Below are positions 1 to 8,675 of a stretch of 45,688 nt of DNA, piece by piece; position 1 is the stretch's first letter, and the number at the start of each line of letters is the position of its first letter. This DNA comes from an uncultured Fusicatenibacter sp. (lineage in GTDB: Bacteria > Bacillota > Clostridia > Lachnospirales > Lachnospiraceae): positions 1 through 45,688 of the forward strand of contig CABUPZ010000013.1 in NCBI GenBank assembly GCA_902493585.1, given 5' to 3'. A program made the translations under genes and the position numbers. The notes under the pieces were generated by a model. The model did not search any database. It saw nothing but the letters and a program-made list of their open reading frames with translations, and had not been told where the DNA came from.

Positions 1-614
1 CCCGCCACACCCATACGGAGAACTGCCACAAACAGCAGATCCAGACCAATATTTGCAAAGCAGCAGATGATCAGGTAATAGAGCGGTCTTTTCGAATCTC
101 CGATGGCTCTCAGGATACCTGCGCCCATATTATACAGCAGGTTCGCAATCGTACCCGCAAAGAAAATACGGATATACAGCACCGCATAATCGATCACGTC
201 CACAGGCGTCTGCATCACTTCCAGCATCGGCCGTGAAAACACAATACCGATGATCATCAGTCCGATGCCCGCCGCAATAGAAAAGGCAATGGACGTATGT
301 ACCGCCCAGTGTACTTTGTCCGCCTTCTTCGCTCCGTAAAACTGCGCGATAATAACGGTCGCACCGCTTGCAAGTCCCGTAAAGAATCCGATCAACAGAT
401 TGATGATCGTTCCCGTGGTTCCGCCGACCGCCGCCAGCGCCTGTTTTCCGACAAAGTGACCGACGATCATCGCATCCGCCGTGTTATAAAGCTGCTGAAA
501 AAAGGTTCCGAACAGGATCGGAAAGAAAAAGATCAGCAGCTGTTTCCAGATCACGCCTTCCGTAATCTGGTTGGTCTTATCGTTTGTCTCCATTCCCATA
601 TCTGTATTCCCCAT
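1..614 (-). CDS. MATE family multidrug/cation antiporter, N-terminal part (cut by window edge)
   Basis: Reading the minus strand gives about 204 residues of an integral membrane protein beginning MGNTDMGMETNDKTNQITEG and continuing with the typical MATE start (ILFGTFFQQLYNTADAMIVG, then GTTGTIINLLIGFFTGLASG). MATE proteins export drugs or metabolites in exchange for Na+ or H+ across the cytoplasmic membrane; full length is about 450 residues, so over half lies beyond position 1. The ATG at 614 follows an AGAAGGG ribosome site; an in-frame ATG at 593 is an alternative start. It is the last visible gene of a minus-strand run after hisC, 55 nt downstream of the hisC stop. The substrate cannot be told from the sequence. 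Confidence 0.9.
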   Translation of the reverse strand, partial: MGNTDMGMETNDKTNQITEGVIWKQLLIFFFPILFGTFFQQLYNTADAMIVGHFVGKQALAAVGGTTGTIINLLIGFFTGLASGATVIIAQFYGAKKADKVHWAVHTSIAFSIAAGIGLMIIGIVFSRPMLEVMQTPVDVIDYAVLYIRIFFAGTIANLLYNMGAGILRAIGDSKRPLYYLIICCFANIGLDLLFVAVLRMGVA

Positions 615-669
615 ACCTTCCCTTCTCTTTCCGTCATCACCGTTCCGTCAGTTGAACGGCTGCTTTCTG

Positions 670-1734
670 TCAGCTCAGATAATTCTTCAAAAAGTTTATC
701 AGTGTTTCCATCTCTTCTCTGGTACCGACGGAAATCCGAAGATAATTGTCAATCCTCGGCTTGTTAAAATACCTGACATAAATATGCGCGTCACGCAGTG
801 CCCGGAACAGTTCAGCAGCAGGAACCTGCGGGTGGGAAGCGAAAATAAAGTTTGCCCTGGAGTCTCCAAAGGCAAATCCCAGTTCCCTCAGTTTTTCCTT
901 CGTCCACTCCCTCGTCTCCATGACCGCCTGAACCGTTCTTTGGAAATACGCCTCATCCTTCACCGCTGCCGTTCCCGCCGCAATGGCAGCCCGGCTCATG
1001 GTGTAGGAATTAAAGGAATACTTCACGTCATTCAGACAGGTGATCAGAGCCTCGCTGCCGATGGCAAATCCGATCCGCATTCCTGCCATGGAGCGGGATT
1101 TGGAAAAGGTCTGCACAACCAGCAGATTGTCATACGTCTCCACCAGGGGCAGCGCCGTCCGGGCGCCGAAATCCACATAAGCTTCGTCCACGATCACGAC
1201 GGAATCCGGATTTTCCCGGACGATCTGTTCCACCGCCCCCAGATCCAGTTCCAGGCCGGTGGGCGCGTTGGGATTCGGAAAAATCACTCCGCCGTTTGGA
1301 TGATTTGCCGCAAAATAATCCTCCGGGCAGATCTCAAAATTATCGTTCAGCGGCACAGTCTGGTACGGAATCCGAAACAGTTCCGCCCAGACATCATAAA
1401 AGGAGTAGGTGATATCCGGAAACAGCACCGGCTTTTCCGAATTGAAAAACGTGAGAAACGCCATTGCCAGCACATCATCCGAACCCACACCGACAAACAC
1501 CTGCTCCGGTTTTACCCCATACCGTTCCGCCAGCGCACAGACCAGCTCCGACGCAGCCGGATCCGGATACTTTCTCAGACAATCCGTCGGCAGATGTTCC
1601 AGCGCCTCCTTCACTCCCGGCGCCGGGGGATAGGGGTTTTCATTGGTATTCAGTTTGATTACGTTCTCTTCCCCCGGCTGTTCCCCCGGAACATAGGGTA
1701 CCACTTTTCTGACATTCGCTTCCCAGCTTTTCAT
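670..1734 (-). CDS. hisC: Histidinol-phosphate aminotransferase
   Basis: A 354-residue class I/II PLP enzyme. HisC transfers an amino group from glutamate to imidazole acetol phosphate in histidine synthesis. Seen in the sequence: N-terminal KLNTNENPYPPAP, the GSDDVLAM cofactor-binding turn, NPNAPTGLEL, VIVDEAYVDF, and the PLP lysine in TFSKSRSMAGMRIGFAIG, all in the family order and at normal length. I chose ATG 1734 because AAGGAGG lies just upstream; the frame stays open to 1767, but that extension would run into trkH. It starts 14 nt after the trkH stop, so it is probably co-transcribed with trkA-trkH. No other his genes are visible, so a role on another aromatic or imidazole substrate is possible. 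Confidence 0.92.
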   Translation of the reverse strand: MKSWEANVRKVVPYVPGEQPGEENVIKLNTNENPYPPAPGVKEALEHLPTDCLRKYPDPAASELVCALAERYGVKPEQVFVGVGSDDVLAMAFLTFFNSEKPVLFPDITYSFYDVWAELFRIPYQTVPLNDNFEICPEDYFAANHPNGGVIFPNPNAPTGLELDLGAVEQIVRENPDSVVIVDEAYVDFGARTALPLVETYDNLLVVQTFSKSRSMAGMRIGFAIGSEALITCLNDVKYSFNSYTMSRAAIAAGTAAVKDEAYFQRTVQAVMETREWTKEKLRELGFAFGDSRANFIFASHPQVPAAELFRALRDAHIYVRYFNKPRIDNYLRISVGTREEMETLINFLKNYLS

Positions 1735-1748
1735 CGTTCTCCTCCTTA

Positions 1749-3194
1749 TCAGCCTCTCTTCTTCCATGTGGAAGGATAAAATAAAATCAACATTGGAAAC
1801 AATTCCAGTCTACCAGCCAGCATATCGAAAATCAATACCAGCTTGGAAAAAGGACTGTAACATGAAAAATTGCTCATCGGACCTACCTGGTCAAAGCCCG
1901 GTCCTATATTGTTGAGCGTCGCCGCAACCGCTGAAAAGTTGGTTTCCAGAGAATATTCGTCAACACTGACCAGCAGCAGCGAAAGCGCAAAGATCGTCAT
2001 GTAAACGGTCAGAAATACATTGACCGCGCGGAGCACTTCATGTTCCACCGCATGTCCGTCGAACTGGATCTTTCGGATGCTTCGCGGATGGACAATGGAA
2101 TGGAGTTCCTTTTTGACCGTTTTCAGCAGGATCAGGATTCTGGACACCTTGATTCCGCCGCCGGTGGAACCGGCACAGGCTCCGACAAACATCAGAAGCA
2201 GAAGGATCGTCTTGGAAAACTGCGGCCAGAGATTGAAATCAGTCGTCGCATATCCGGTTGTCGTGATGATCGATCCCACCTGGAACGCCGCATGGCGCAC
2301 CGTTTCCCCAAGCGTCGGATACATTCCGTAGATATCCACCGTGATACCCGCGATCGCCGCAAGGATCAGCAGCAGATAGACCTGTACCTCCCGGGAGGTG
2401 AAAGCTGCTTTCATCTTTTTGCACAGCACCAGATAATAAAAGTTAAAATTCACTCCAAACAGGATCATGCCGACAGTCAGAATCCACTGCTGCGCCGCTG
2501 TATAATCCGCACATCCGGAATTCAGCACCGCGAAACCTCCCGTTCCTGCCGCTCCAAAGGACAGGGTCAGCGATTCAAACAGACTCATACCGCTGAGCAG
2601 CAGAGAAATGATCAGCACAATCGTCATGACAATATAAATCTGATACAGGATTTTTGCCGTTCCGCGCACCCGCGGAACAAATTTGGACACGGACGGTCCC
2701 GGGCTTTCCGCCTTCATCAGATTCATCAGCGAACCGCCTTTCGCGGCAGGCAGGATAGCAAGAATAAAGACCAGCACACCCATACCGCCGATCCAGTGGG
2801 AAAAACTCCTCCAGAAAAGGCTGGCGTAGGAAAGCGCCTCAACCTCCACAAGAATGGACGATCCCGTCGTGGTAAATCCCGAAACGATCTCAAACAGAGC
2901 GTCTATAAACGATGGGATCTCACCGGTCGCTATAAACGGCAGGCACCCGAACACGCTCAATACCACCCATCCCAGGGCAACCGCCACAAACCCGTCTCGC
3001 GGATAGATCTCCATATTTTCCGGTTTCTTCCAGCACAGCAGAAAACCGACACCTATACAGAGCAAACCGCACAGCACATAGGCAAGCCCCTGCCGTTCCC
3101 GGTAAATGGCTCCTGTCAGCGCCGGCAAAAACATCAGAATCCCTTCTACCTTCAATACCCAACTGATGACGTATCGAAGCATTTCTCTGTTCAT
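1749..3194 (-). CDS. trkH: TrkH-type potassium uptake channel subunit
   Basis: A 481-residue polytopic membrane protein with the TrkH/KtrB pattern of repeated pore segments: GFTTTGSSILVE, GAAGTGGFAVLNSG, TTTGYATTDF with VGACAGSTGGGIKVSR, and a C-terminal NNIGPGFDQVGP. Each repeat carries the filter glycine. The protein forms the membrane pore for K+ uptake and is gated by the cytoplasmic TrkA subunit encoded immediately upstream (3329-4687). The gap between the two genes is 134 nt and holds a strong hairpin (3251-3289), which may set different expression of the two subunits. Length and motif order are complete. Confidence 0.95.
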   Translation of the reverse strand: MNREMLRYVISWVLKVEGILMFLPALTGAIYRERQGLAYVLCGLLCIGVGFLLCWKKPENMEIYPRDGFVAVALGWVVLSVFGCLPFIATGEIPSFIDALFEIVSGFTTTGSSILVEVEALSYASLFWRSFSHWIGGMGVLVFILAILPAAKGGSLMNLMKAESPGPSVSKFVPRVRGTAKILYQIYIVMTIVLIISLLLSGMSLFESLTLSFGAAGTGGFAVLNSGCADYTAAQQWILTVGMILFGVNFNFYYLVLCKKMKAAFTSREVQVYLLLILAAIAGITVDIYGMYPTLGETVRHAAFQVGSIITTTGYATTDFNLWPQFSKTILLLLMFVGACAGSTGGGIKVSRILILLKTVKKELHSIVHPRSIRKIQFDGHAVEHEVLRAVNVFLTVYMTIFALSLLLVSVDEYSLETNFSAVAATLNNIGPGFDQVGPMSNFSCYSPFSKLVLIFDMLAGRLELFPMLILFYPSTWKKRG

Positions 3195-3250
3195 TTTTAA
3201 ACCTCTTCCTCCTTATCACACTCTGTATGTCCGAACCTTATGTCCAGACA

Positions 3251-3289
3251 AAGCGTGTCTGAACCTATCCTGCGGTTTCAGACACGCTT
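3251..3289. repeat. 15-bp-arm hairpin between trkA and trkH
   Basis: Arms AAGCGTGTCTGAACC and GGTTTCAGACACGCTT pair around an 8-nt loop with one bulge. The arm sequence (GCGTGTCTGAA / TTCAGACACGC) is the same as the ends of the element at 16591-16663, so this looks like a solo-ends form of that repeat family. It could weaken transcription between trkA and trkH, but there is no clean T-run after it. Confidence 0.75.
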
Positions 3290-3328
3290 CCTGTATGTTT
3301 CCGTTCTCCCTTGAACGATTTGTTTTCA

Positions 3329-4687
3329 TTATTTTTCATCCAGAATATCTTCAATATTCTCCAGTCCGGTATGTGTCGTAACAACGATCACCGAATCGCC
3401 CGCACGGAAACAATCCTGGCCTCCCGGAATGATGATCTTGCCTCTCCGGTTGATACACGCCACCAGGACATTCTTTTTCGTCCTCATGGATTCCAGCGTA
3501 ATGTCCTGCAGCGGACAATTTTCACGAATGATAAATTCCAGCGCTTCCACGCGGTCATCCATCAGTTTGTACAGCGTCTCCACATTGCTGCCCATGGAAT
3601 TTTTCATCGCACGGACATACTGCAGGATCGTTTCCGCAGTGATGTATTTCGGATAAACGAGGCTGTCCAGATTCAGACTGTGGATCACATCGTTAAAATT
3701 CAGATGATTGATCTTTGTCACAACTTTTTTGGATACCTTATCCTTCGCATAAAGGGACAGGATAATATTTTCCTCATCCATATCCGTACATGCCACAAAA
3801 GATTCCATACTTTCTATGTTTTCTTCTTTCAGAAGTTCCTGATCACTTCCGTCTCCGCAGATGATCGTCGCGTCCTGCAAAAGCTCGCTGAGAACCTCGC
3901 ACCGCTCTTTGTTCTTCTCAATGATCGTCACATGGATTCCCATGCGAAGCAGTATGTAGGCAAGATAGTAGGTCGTTTCCCCGCCGCCTACGATCATCGT
4001 GCTGTGTACCTGATTCGTCTTTACTTCGATCTTCCGGAAAAATCCGCTGGCTGTCCTCGGCGTCGCCAGCAGTGACAGACTGTCGTTGGCATCGATCCGG
4101 TAATTTCCGTCAGGGATCACCACTTCTCCCTTTCGCTCCGCCACACAGATCAGAAGATCGTTCTGCGGGCCGGAGACATCCTTCAGCTGCATTCCCACCA
4201 GTCTGGATGTCGGCGGAACCTTGAACCGAAGCATTTCGATCCTTCCCTTGGAAAAACTGTCAATCTCGATCGCAGTCGGAAAACGGAGCAGACGCGCCAT
4301 CTCCTGAGCCGCTGCAAACTCCGGGTTGATGATCATGGAAAGGCCCAGTTCCCGCCGGATAAATTCCCGTTCCTCCCGGTACACAGAGTTGCGCACACGG
4401 GCAATGGTATGACACTTCGCCGCCTGACGGGCGATCACACAGCACAGAAGATTCAGTTCATCGCTTCTGGATACGGCGATCAGAAGATCGGCATGCTCGA
4501 TGTCCGCCTCTTTCAGCGTACTGTAACTGGCCCCGTTTCCCACGATTCCCATAACATCATACATACTGGTAATGTTCCGGATCACTGTGGAATCTTTATC
4601 CACAACCGTCACATTATTGTGCTCCTTGCTGAGCTGTCCAGCAAGTGCAGTTCCAACTTTTCCACACCCAACAATAATAATCTGCAT
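3329..4687 (-). CDS. trkA: Trk system potassium transporter regulatory subunit TrkA
   Basis: A 452-residue cytoplasmic protein with two RCK units in tandem, the full-length TrkA layout. First unit: Rossmann N-terminus MQIIIVGCGKVGTALAGQL, then a TrkA-C segment around LVGMQLKDVSGPQNDLLICV. Second unit: MIVGGGETTYYLAYILLRMG with acidic IIEKNKERCEVL and GDGSDQELL, then a second TrkA-C segment ending near the C-terminus (GQDCFRAGDSVIVVT). It binds NAD(H)/nucleotides and gates TrkH. It heads the minus-strand group trkA-trkH-hisC-MATE. The ATG at 4687 is supported by upstream AAAGGA and by the MQIIIVGCGKVG start typical of the family. Confidence 0.95.
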   Translation of the reverse strand: MQIIIVGCGKVGTALAGQLSKEHNNVTVVDKDSTVIRNITSMYDVMGIVGNGASYSTLKEADIEHADLLIAVSRSDELNLLCCVIARQAAKCHTIARVRNSVYREEREFIRRELGLSMIINPEFAAAQEMARLLRFPTAIEIDSFSKGRIEMLRFKVPPTSRLVGMQLKDVSGPQNDLLICVAERKGEVVIPDGNYRIDANDSLSLLATPRTASGFFRKIEVKTNQVHSTMIVGGGETTYYLAYILLRMGIHVTIIEKNKERCEVLSELLQDATIICGDGSDQELLKEENIESMESFVACTDMDEENIILSLYAKDKVSKKVVTKINHLNFNDVIHSLNLDSLVYPKYITAETILQYVRAMKNSMGSNVETLYKLMDDRVEALEFIIRENCPLQDITLESMRTKKNVLVACINRRGKIIIPGGQDCFRAGDSVIVVTTHTGLENIEDILDEK

Positions 4688-4737
4688 TTCCTTTCACCAG
4701 TTTCCTCCTTTGATTTTCATATTTTCTTTTACGAAAA

Positions 4738-4766
4738 GTTATCGCTGCTGTTCAGCCACATGTCAA
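4738..4766 (-). promoter_or_regulatory. Probable sigma-A promoter of trkA
   Basis: On the minus strand TTGACA (4766-4761) is followed after 17 nt by GATAAC (4743-4738), about 50 nt upstream of the trkA start codon. The -35 box is perfect and the -10 box is moderate. Confidence 0.5.
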
Positions 4767-4811
4767 TGACAGATGGCCGGACGGCAGCAAATGATCTGTT
4801 TCCTGTCTTTT

Positions 4812-4841
4812 CGTAACAGTTCAGCCAGCTGAACTGTTGCG
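4812..4841. repeat. Short dispersed hairpin (GTAACAGTTCAG family), copy 1
   Basis: Arms CGTAACAGTTCAG and CTGAACTGTTGCG surround the loop CCAG. It lies between the divergent trkA and csp genes. Related hairpins occur at 16457, 30578, 32691, 33137, 34392 and 38177. A T-rich tract follows on the plus strand. Confidence 0.85.
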
Positions 4842-4943
4842 CCTTTTATTCTTTTTTTATAAAGATTAAGAAATTATAACATACTTTATCCATAAGAGGA
4901 ATAGCTTTTACAGAAATTTGATGAACTTCAGGAAGAGCCCATC

Positions 4944-6677
4944 ATGAATGATCAGAAACGTGAAAATCTGTTAAATCTGTCCCTGGATGCCACCGCCGCC
5001 GAACGAGCTGCTTCCTCTTCTCTGAGCACCGGCTATAATTTCACCGCAAAGACCTGGGAGGTGATCGTACAGTATCAGGGCGATATCTCCTTTCTGGAAC
5101 AGGACGGCGTCCGCATCACCTATCTGTTTTTTCAGTACGCAATCCTGATCCTGCCGGAACAGCTGGTGGACTATGTCACAGAACTTCCGCAGATCACCTA
5201 CATGGAAATGCCCAAGCGGCTTTTTTTCGCCGACTTTGCCGGAAGAAGCATTTCCTGCATTCAACCGCTTCAAGAAGGTGCTCAGGGACTGTTCGGCGAC
5301 GGCGTCCTCCTTGCCTGCATCGATTCCGGTGTGGACTATACCCATCCGGCATTCCGCAATGCGGACGGATCCACACGGATCTTCACGCTCTGGGATCAGA
5401 CGATCCCCGGCAGCCCTCCGGAGAATTATCCCCTGGGAACCCAGTATACCCGCCAGCAGATCGATGATGCGCTCAACGCCTCCACCCCGGAGGAACGAAA
5501 CCGTCTGGTCCCCTCCAGAGATACCAGCGGCCACGGAACCGCGGTTCTCGGCATCGCCGCAGGTGGCGGCGGAAGCGAGGACAGCCTGTATCGGGGCGTC
5601 GCCTCCAAAGCGACCCTGCTGGTCGTCAAACTCGGTTCCTCCGATCCCGACTCTTTTCCACGTACCACGCAGCTGATGATGGCGGTGGATTACGCAGTCC
5701 GCACTGCACTGTTCCTCCAGAAACCCATCGCCATCAACCTCAGCTTCGGAAACAATTATGGTTCCCACAGCGGCACTTCTCTTCTGGAAACCTATCTGAA
5801 CCAGGTTTCCCGCCTCGCCCAGAATGTGATCTGCATCGGTTCCGGAAACGAAGGAATCTCCGCACGCCACGCCGCAGGAATCCTGTCGCCGTCCGAGACA
5901 AAAAGAATCGAATTTGCCGTGGGACCTTATGAACCTTCCATGAGCCTTCAGCTCTGGAAATCCTATACCGATACTTTTGATATTACCATCGTCACACCAG
6001 ACGGCACACGCATCGGCCCTCTGCAGTCCATACTTGGAACCGTACGTTTCCGGAGCCGCATGACAGAAATCCTGCTCTATTACGGCATGCCTTCGCCTCA
6101 CAGCCAGGCGCAGGAAATCTATCTGGATCTGATCCCTGTCTCCGGCCAGTCCTTTGTGAACAGCGGTGTCTGGGCCGTGGAGCTCCATGCCCGGACGATC
6201 GTCATGGGCAATTATGATCTGTGGCTGCCGGGATTTGCCGGGACGCAGACGCGTTTTTATCTGCCGGATCCTGAGACGACCCTGACGATTCCCTCCACCG
6301 CACGGTATGCCATTACAGTCGGAGCCTACAATCCCCGCTTTCAGTCTTATGCGGACTTTTCCGGCCGAGGGTTTACGCGCTTTTTTCAGGATATCAAACC
6401 GGACCTGTGCGCACCGGGCGTGGAAATCACGGCACCTGTCTCCGGCGGAGGGTATGGCTCTTTTACCGGCACTTCTTTTGCCGTCCCTTTCGTGACGGGA
6501 AGCGCGGCACTGATGATGGAATGGGGAATTCTTTATGGAAATGACCCATTTCTGTACGGGGAAAAATTGAAGGCCTTCCTGCTCAAAGGCGCAAGACGGC
6601 TGCCGTCGGAGACGGTGTATCCGAATCCGCGGCTGGGATATGGAGTGCTGTGTCTGCAGGACAGTTTTCCGGTATGA
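4944..6677 (+). CDS. S8 family (subtilisin-like) serine protease, Csp type
   Basis: A 577-residue protein with no signal peptide. Residues 1 to about 95 look like the small Csp prodomain; the subtilase core follows. The catalytic triad is complete: Asp127 in LLACIDSGVDYTHP, His197 in DTSGHGTAVLGIAAG, Ser511 in GSFTGTSFAVPFVTG. The long insertion between the His and Ser blocks (about residues 310-430) is the jelly-roll domain typical of clostridial Csp proteases. CspB of this family processes the spore cortex hydrolase SleC during germination. Many Lachnospiraceae carry several paralogues, so the precise role here is inferred. It is monocistronic, with a hairpin terminator at 6704-6745. AGGAAG precedes the ATG at 4944. 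Confidence 0.9.
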   Translation: MNDQKRENLLNLSLDATAAERAASSSLSTGYNFTAKTWEVIVQYQGDISFLEQDGVRITYLFFQYAILILPEQLVDYVTELPQITYMEMPKRLFFADFAGRSISCIQPLQEGAQGLFGDGVLLACIDSGVDYTHPAFRNADGSTRIFTLWDQTIPGSPPENYPLGTQYTRQQIDDALNASTPEERNRLVPSRDTSGHGTAVLGIAAGGGGSEDSLYRGVASKATLLVVKLGSSDPDSFPRTTQLMMAVDYAVRTALFLQKPIAINLSFGNNYGSHSGTSLLETYLNQVSRLAQNVICIGSGNEGISARHAAGILSPSETKRIEFAVGPYEPSMSLQLWKSYTDTFDITIVTPDGTRIGPLQSILGTVRFRSRMTEILLYYGMPSPHSQAQEIYLDLIPVSGQSFVNSGVWAVELHARTIVMGNYDLWLPGFAGTQTRFYLPDPETTLTIPSTARYAITVGAYNPRFQSYADFSGRGFTRFFQDIKPDLCAPGVEITAPVSGGGYGSFTGTSFAVPFVTGSAALMMEWGILYGNDPFLYGEKLKAFLLKGARRLPSETVYPNPRLGYGVLCLQDSFPV

Positions 6678-6703
6678 GATCTGCGCACAGACAGTAATGA
6701 AAA

Positions 6704-6745
6704 AAAGAGTGCTTCCTCCCGGAATCTCCGGAAAAAGCACTCTTT
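6704..6745. terminator. Hairpin terminator between csp and the uxuB-like gene
   Basis: Arms AAAGAGTGCTT (6704-6714) and AAGCACTCTTT (6735-6745) with an inner CCGG pair. A-run before and T-run after make it usable in both directions, ending both the protease gene and the convergent oxidoreductase gene. Confidence 0.7.
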
Positions 6746-6763
6746 CCCCTATAGAATGATTTT

Positions 6764-6817
6764 CTATCTCATTTTCCCTGCCCTTGACGGTTCTGCCGCA
6801 AATGCCGGTTCTGCCAT
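6764..6817 (-). CDS. 17-codon ORF directly after the uxuB-like gene
   Basis: Overlapping the end of the upstream gene is a strong ribosome site, GGAGG, 9 nt before an ATG at 6817. The open frame then encodes only MAEPAFAAEPSRAGKMR and stops at 6764, just before the terminator. I do not recognise it. It may be the truncated start of a deleted partner gene (a uronate or polyol operon would normally continue here) or a genuine very small protein. The first reading is my inference. Confidence 0.35.
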   Translation of the reverse strand: MAEPAFAAEPSRAGKMR

Positions 6818-6819
6818 TT

Positions 6820-8442
6820 TTATCTACCTCCTACATATTTGTGTACGGTTGCCTTTATTGCGCCAGGTCCGGCAATCATTTCACGGAACATTGTTTCAAT
6901 TTTCTCTCCCACGCCAGCCTGATAAAGGTCTGTAAAGAAGATACGCTCGTTAGAAAGAATCGGTTTCAGCTGATCAGTGAAGGTTTCCGGCCGGCCTACT
7001 GCGATGTCCTTTAACTGTTCCTGAATTTCCTCATTCATAGGGTCGGGAGCAAGTTCATATTTTTTCCCTTCGTCATCCACAGCCAGCATGTACCGGAGCC
7101 ATCCGGCAATTCCCAGCGGAATGGCGGTAAGACGTGACGCATCTCCATATTTCGCCACATACGCTTTGATCGTCTCTCCGAAGCGGATTCCTACCATCTG
7201 AGAAACATCTACAGCAAGGCGAAGATTAGTATCTCCCAGATATTCATTGGGGAACCGATCATTGAAAAGCTCATCTACAAATTCCTGCGGGGAAAGAATT
7301 CCCGGATCCGGCACAACAGGAAGTCCTTCATCATAGGCTACCATCCGGGCCATTTTCATCATATCCTCATCGGTATTCAGCATCTGAGCAAACAGATCAT
7401 ATCCCAGAGCCACTCCCAGAGGACCGGTAGCGGAATGCACAGGATTCAGACATACTGTTACTTTCATACGTTCCGACAGATTCACCGTTTCTCTGTCAGC
7501 CATATATACACCAAACCCTTTTTCCAGAGCAGGACATCCATTGGGGAAGCTGTCCTCAATCACAAGATACTGAGGTTTTTCCGCATTGACAAACGGTGCA
7601 ATATACGTCTTCTTTTCCGTGATGACCGGCTGCATATCTTCGACGCCGAGTTTTTCAAGATCTTCGCCAATCTGCTCACTGGGACGCGGTGTGATTTTGT
7701 CTATCATCGTCCATGGGAAAGAAACAATTTTTTCGTCGCTTACATAGGCAGCAAATCCTTCGTCCAAAAACCCTGCTTTCTGCCACTCCTCTGTCATCGT
7801 CAGCACAGACTCACGAAGTTTTGCACCGTTCTGAGAACAATTATCCATAGATACCAGTGCCAGAGGATATTTTCCGGACTTATACCGTTCATAAAGCATC
7901 GCTGTCAGCACTGCCATCGCCCCGACCGCTTTGTCAGGCCCATTCTTGATGTCGGATCCTACAAAAGGAAACCATGATCCATCCGATTTGTGCAAAGCAT
8001 ATCCCTTTTCTGTAATTGTAAAAGAAACCATCTGCAGAGACGGACTGGTAAAAATTTCTTTAAGCCGGTTCCACTGTTCCTGGTTGGATGACCGAGCTTT
8101 TACTGCTTCGGCCAGAGATCCCAAAACCTTGTATTCTCTGGTTCCATCCCCATGCAGGATCACACTCAGACCCAGATTGTCATACGGCTCGTAAATTTTA
8201 TCTACCACATCATAATCAAAGGTCTCTACGCAGGTAATACCACGATCCAGCGCCCCTTCTTCCAGAAGGCCGTCTGCAATGCCCCCGATAAATACACGAA
8301 AAATATTGCCGATTCCAAAATGTACCCATTTGGGTTCCTTTTTAGCCTTTTCTGAAACTTCCTCCACATCATACCCTGGAAGCTTAATTCCGGCCTTTTC
8401 CCACAGCTCACGGTTTTTGATCCCATTCCTTGTTAATTTCAT
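6820..8442 (-). CDS. Mannitol dehydrogenase family oxidoreductase (fructuronate/tagaturonate reductase-like)
   Basis: A 540-residue polyol-specific long-chain dehydrogenase. The Rossmann segment is VHFGIGNIFRVFIGGIADGL near residues 40-60, and the active-site block is MKVTVCLNPVHSATGPLG, where the lysine, asparagine and histidine of this family are visible. Known members reduce fructuronate (UxuB) or tagaturonate (UxaB), or oxidise mannitol or arabinitol, with NAD(P)H. No uxuA, uxaC or sugar transporter is present, so the substrate remains open. It is transcribed away from a ROK repressor 233 nt upstream, which probably controls it. A strong ribosome site for another short frame sits at its stop codon. 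Confidence 0.85.
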   Translation of the reverse strand: MKLTRNGIKNRELWEKAGIKLPGYDVEEVSEKAKKEPKWVHFGIGNIFRVFIGGIADGLLEEGALDRGITCVETFDYDVVDKIYEPYDNLGLSVILHGDGTREYKVLGSLAEAVKARSSNQEQWNRLKEIFTSPSLQMVSFTITEKGYALHKSDGSWFPFVGSDIKNGPDKAVGAMAVLTAMLYERYKSGKYPLALVSMDNCSQNGAKLRESVLTMTEEWQKAGFLDEGFAAYVSDEKIVSFPWTMIDKITPRPSEQIGEDLEKLGVEDMQPVITEKKTYIAPFVNAEKPQYLVIEDSFPNGCPALEKGFGVYMADRETVNLSERMKVTVCLNPVHSATGPLGVALGYDLFAQMLNTDEDMMKMARMVAYDEGLPVVPDPGILSPQEFVDELFNDRFPNEYLGDTNLRLAVDVSQMVGIRFGETIKAYVAKYGDASRLTAIPLGIAGWLRYMLAVDDEGKKYELAPDPMNEEIQEQLKDIAVGRPETFTDQLKPILSNERIFFTDLYQAGVGEKIETMFREMIAGPGAIKATVHKYVGGR

Positions 8443-8589
8443 GTCCTATCCCCTTTTCTCTTCTCTTTAATTCACACTTACGTCTAACTCTTAATTGTAA
8501 GTATAGTATATATCTTTTTCCCTTAGAAATCCATTGATGAAAAACACAATATTTCACACCCTTTTTGTCTGTTTTTACTAGATTCCTTG

Positions 8590-8619
8590 TTTACATTGCT
8601 TTTTTATTGTTCATATAAT
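8590..8619 (+). promoter_or_regulatory. Promoter of the ROK regulator gene
   Basis: TTTACA at 8590-8595 and a perfect TATAAT at 8614-8619 with an 18-nt spacer, 56 nt before the ATG at 8676. In the same intergenic region ACTTAC and GTAAGT (about 8475-8503) form a spaced inverted repeat nearer the divergent gene and could be the ROK operator. Confidence 0.6.
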
Positions 8620-8675
8620 AAAATAAATCCAGATCTTAACTATATGACAAAGATATAACTTTCAGGAGAATAAAT

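Noticed and set aside
4971..6740. Long minus-strand open frame opposite the Csp protease
   Set aside because: Same reason: the plus-strand protein has a full catalytic triad and domain order; the antisense product has no recognisable feature.
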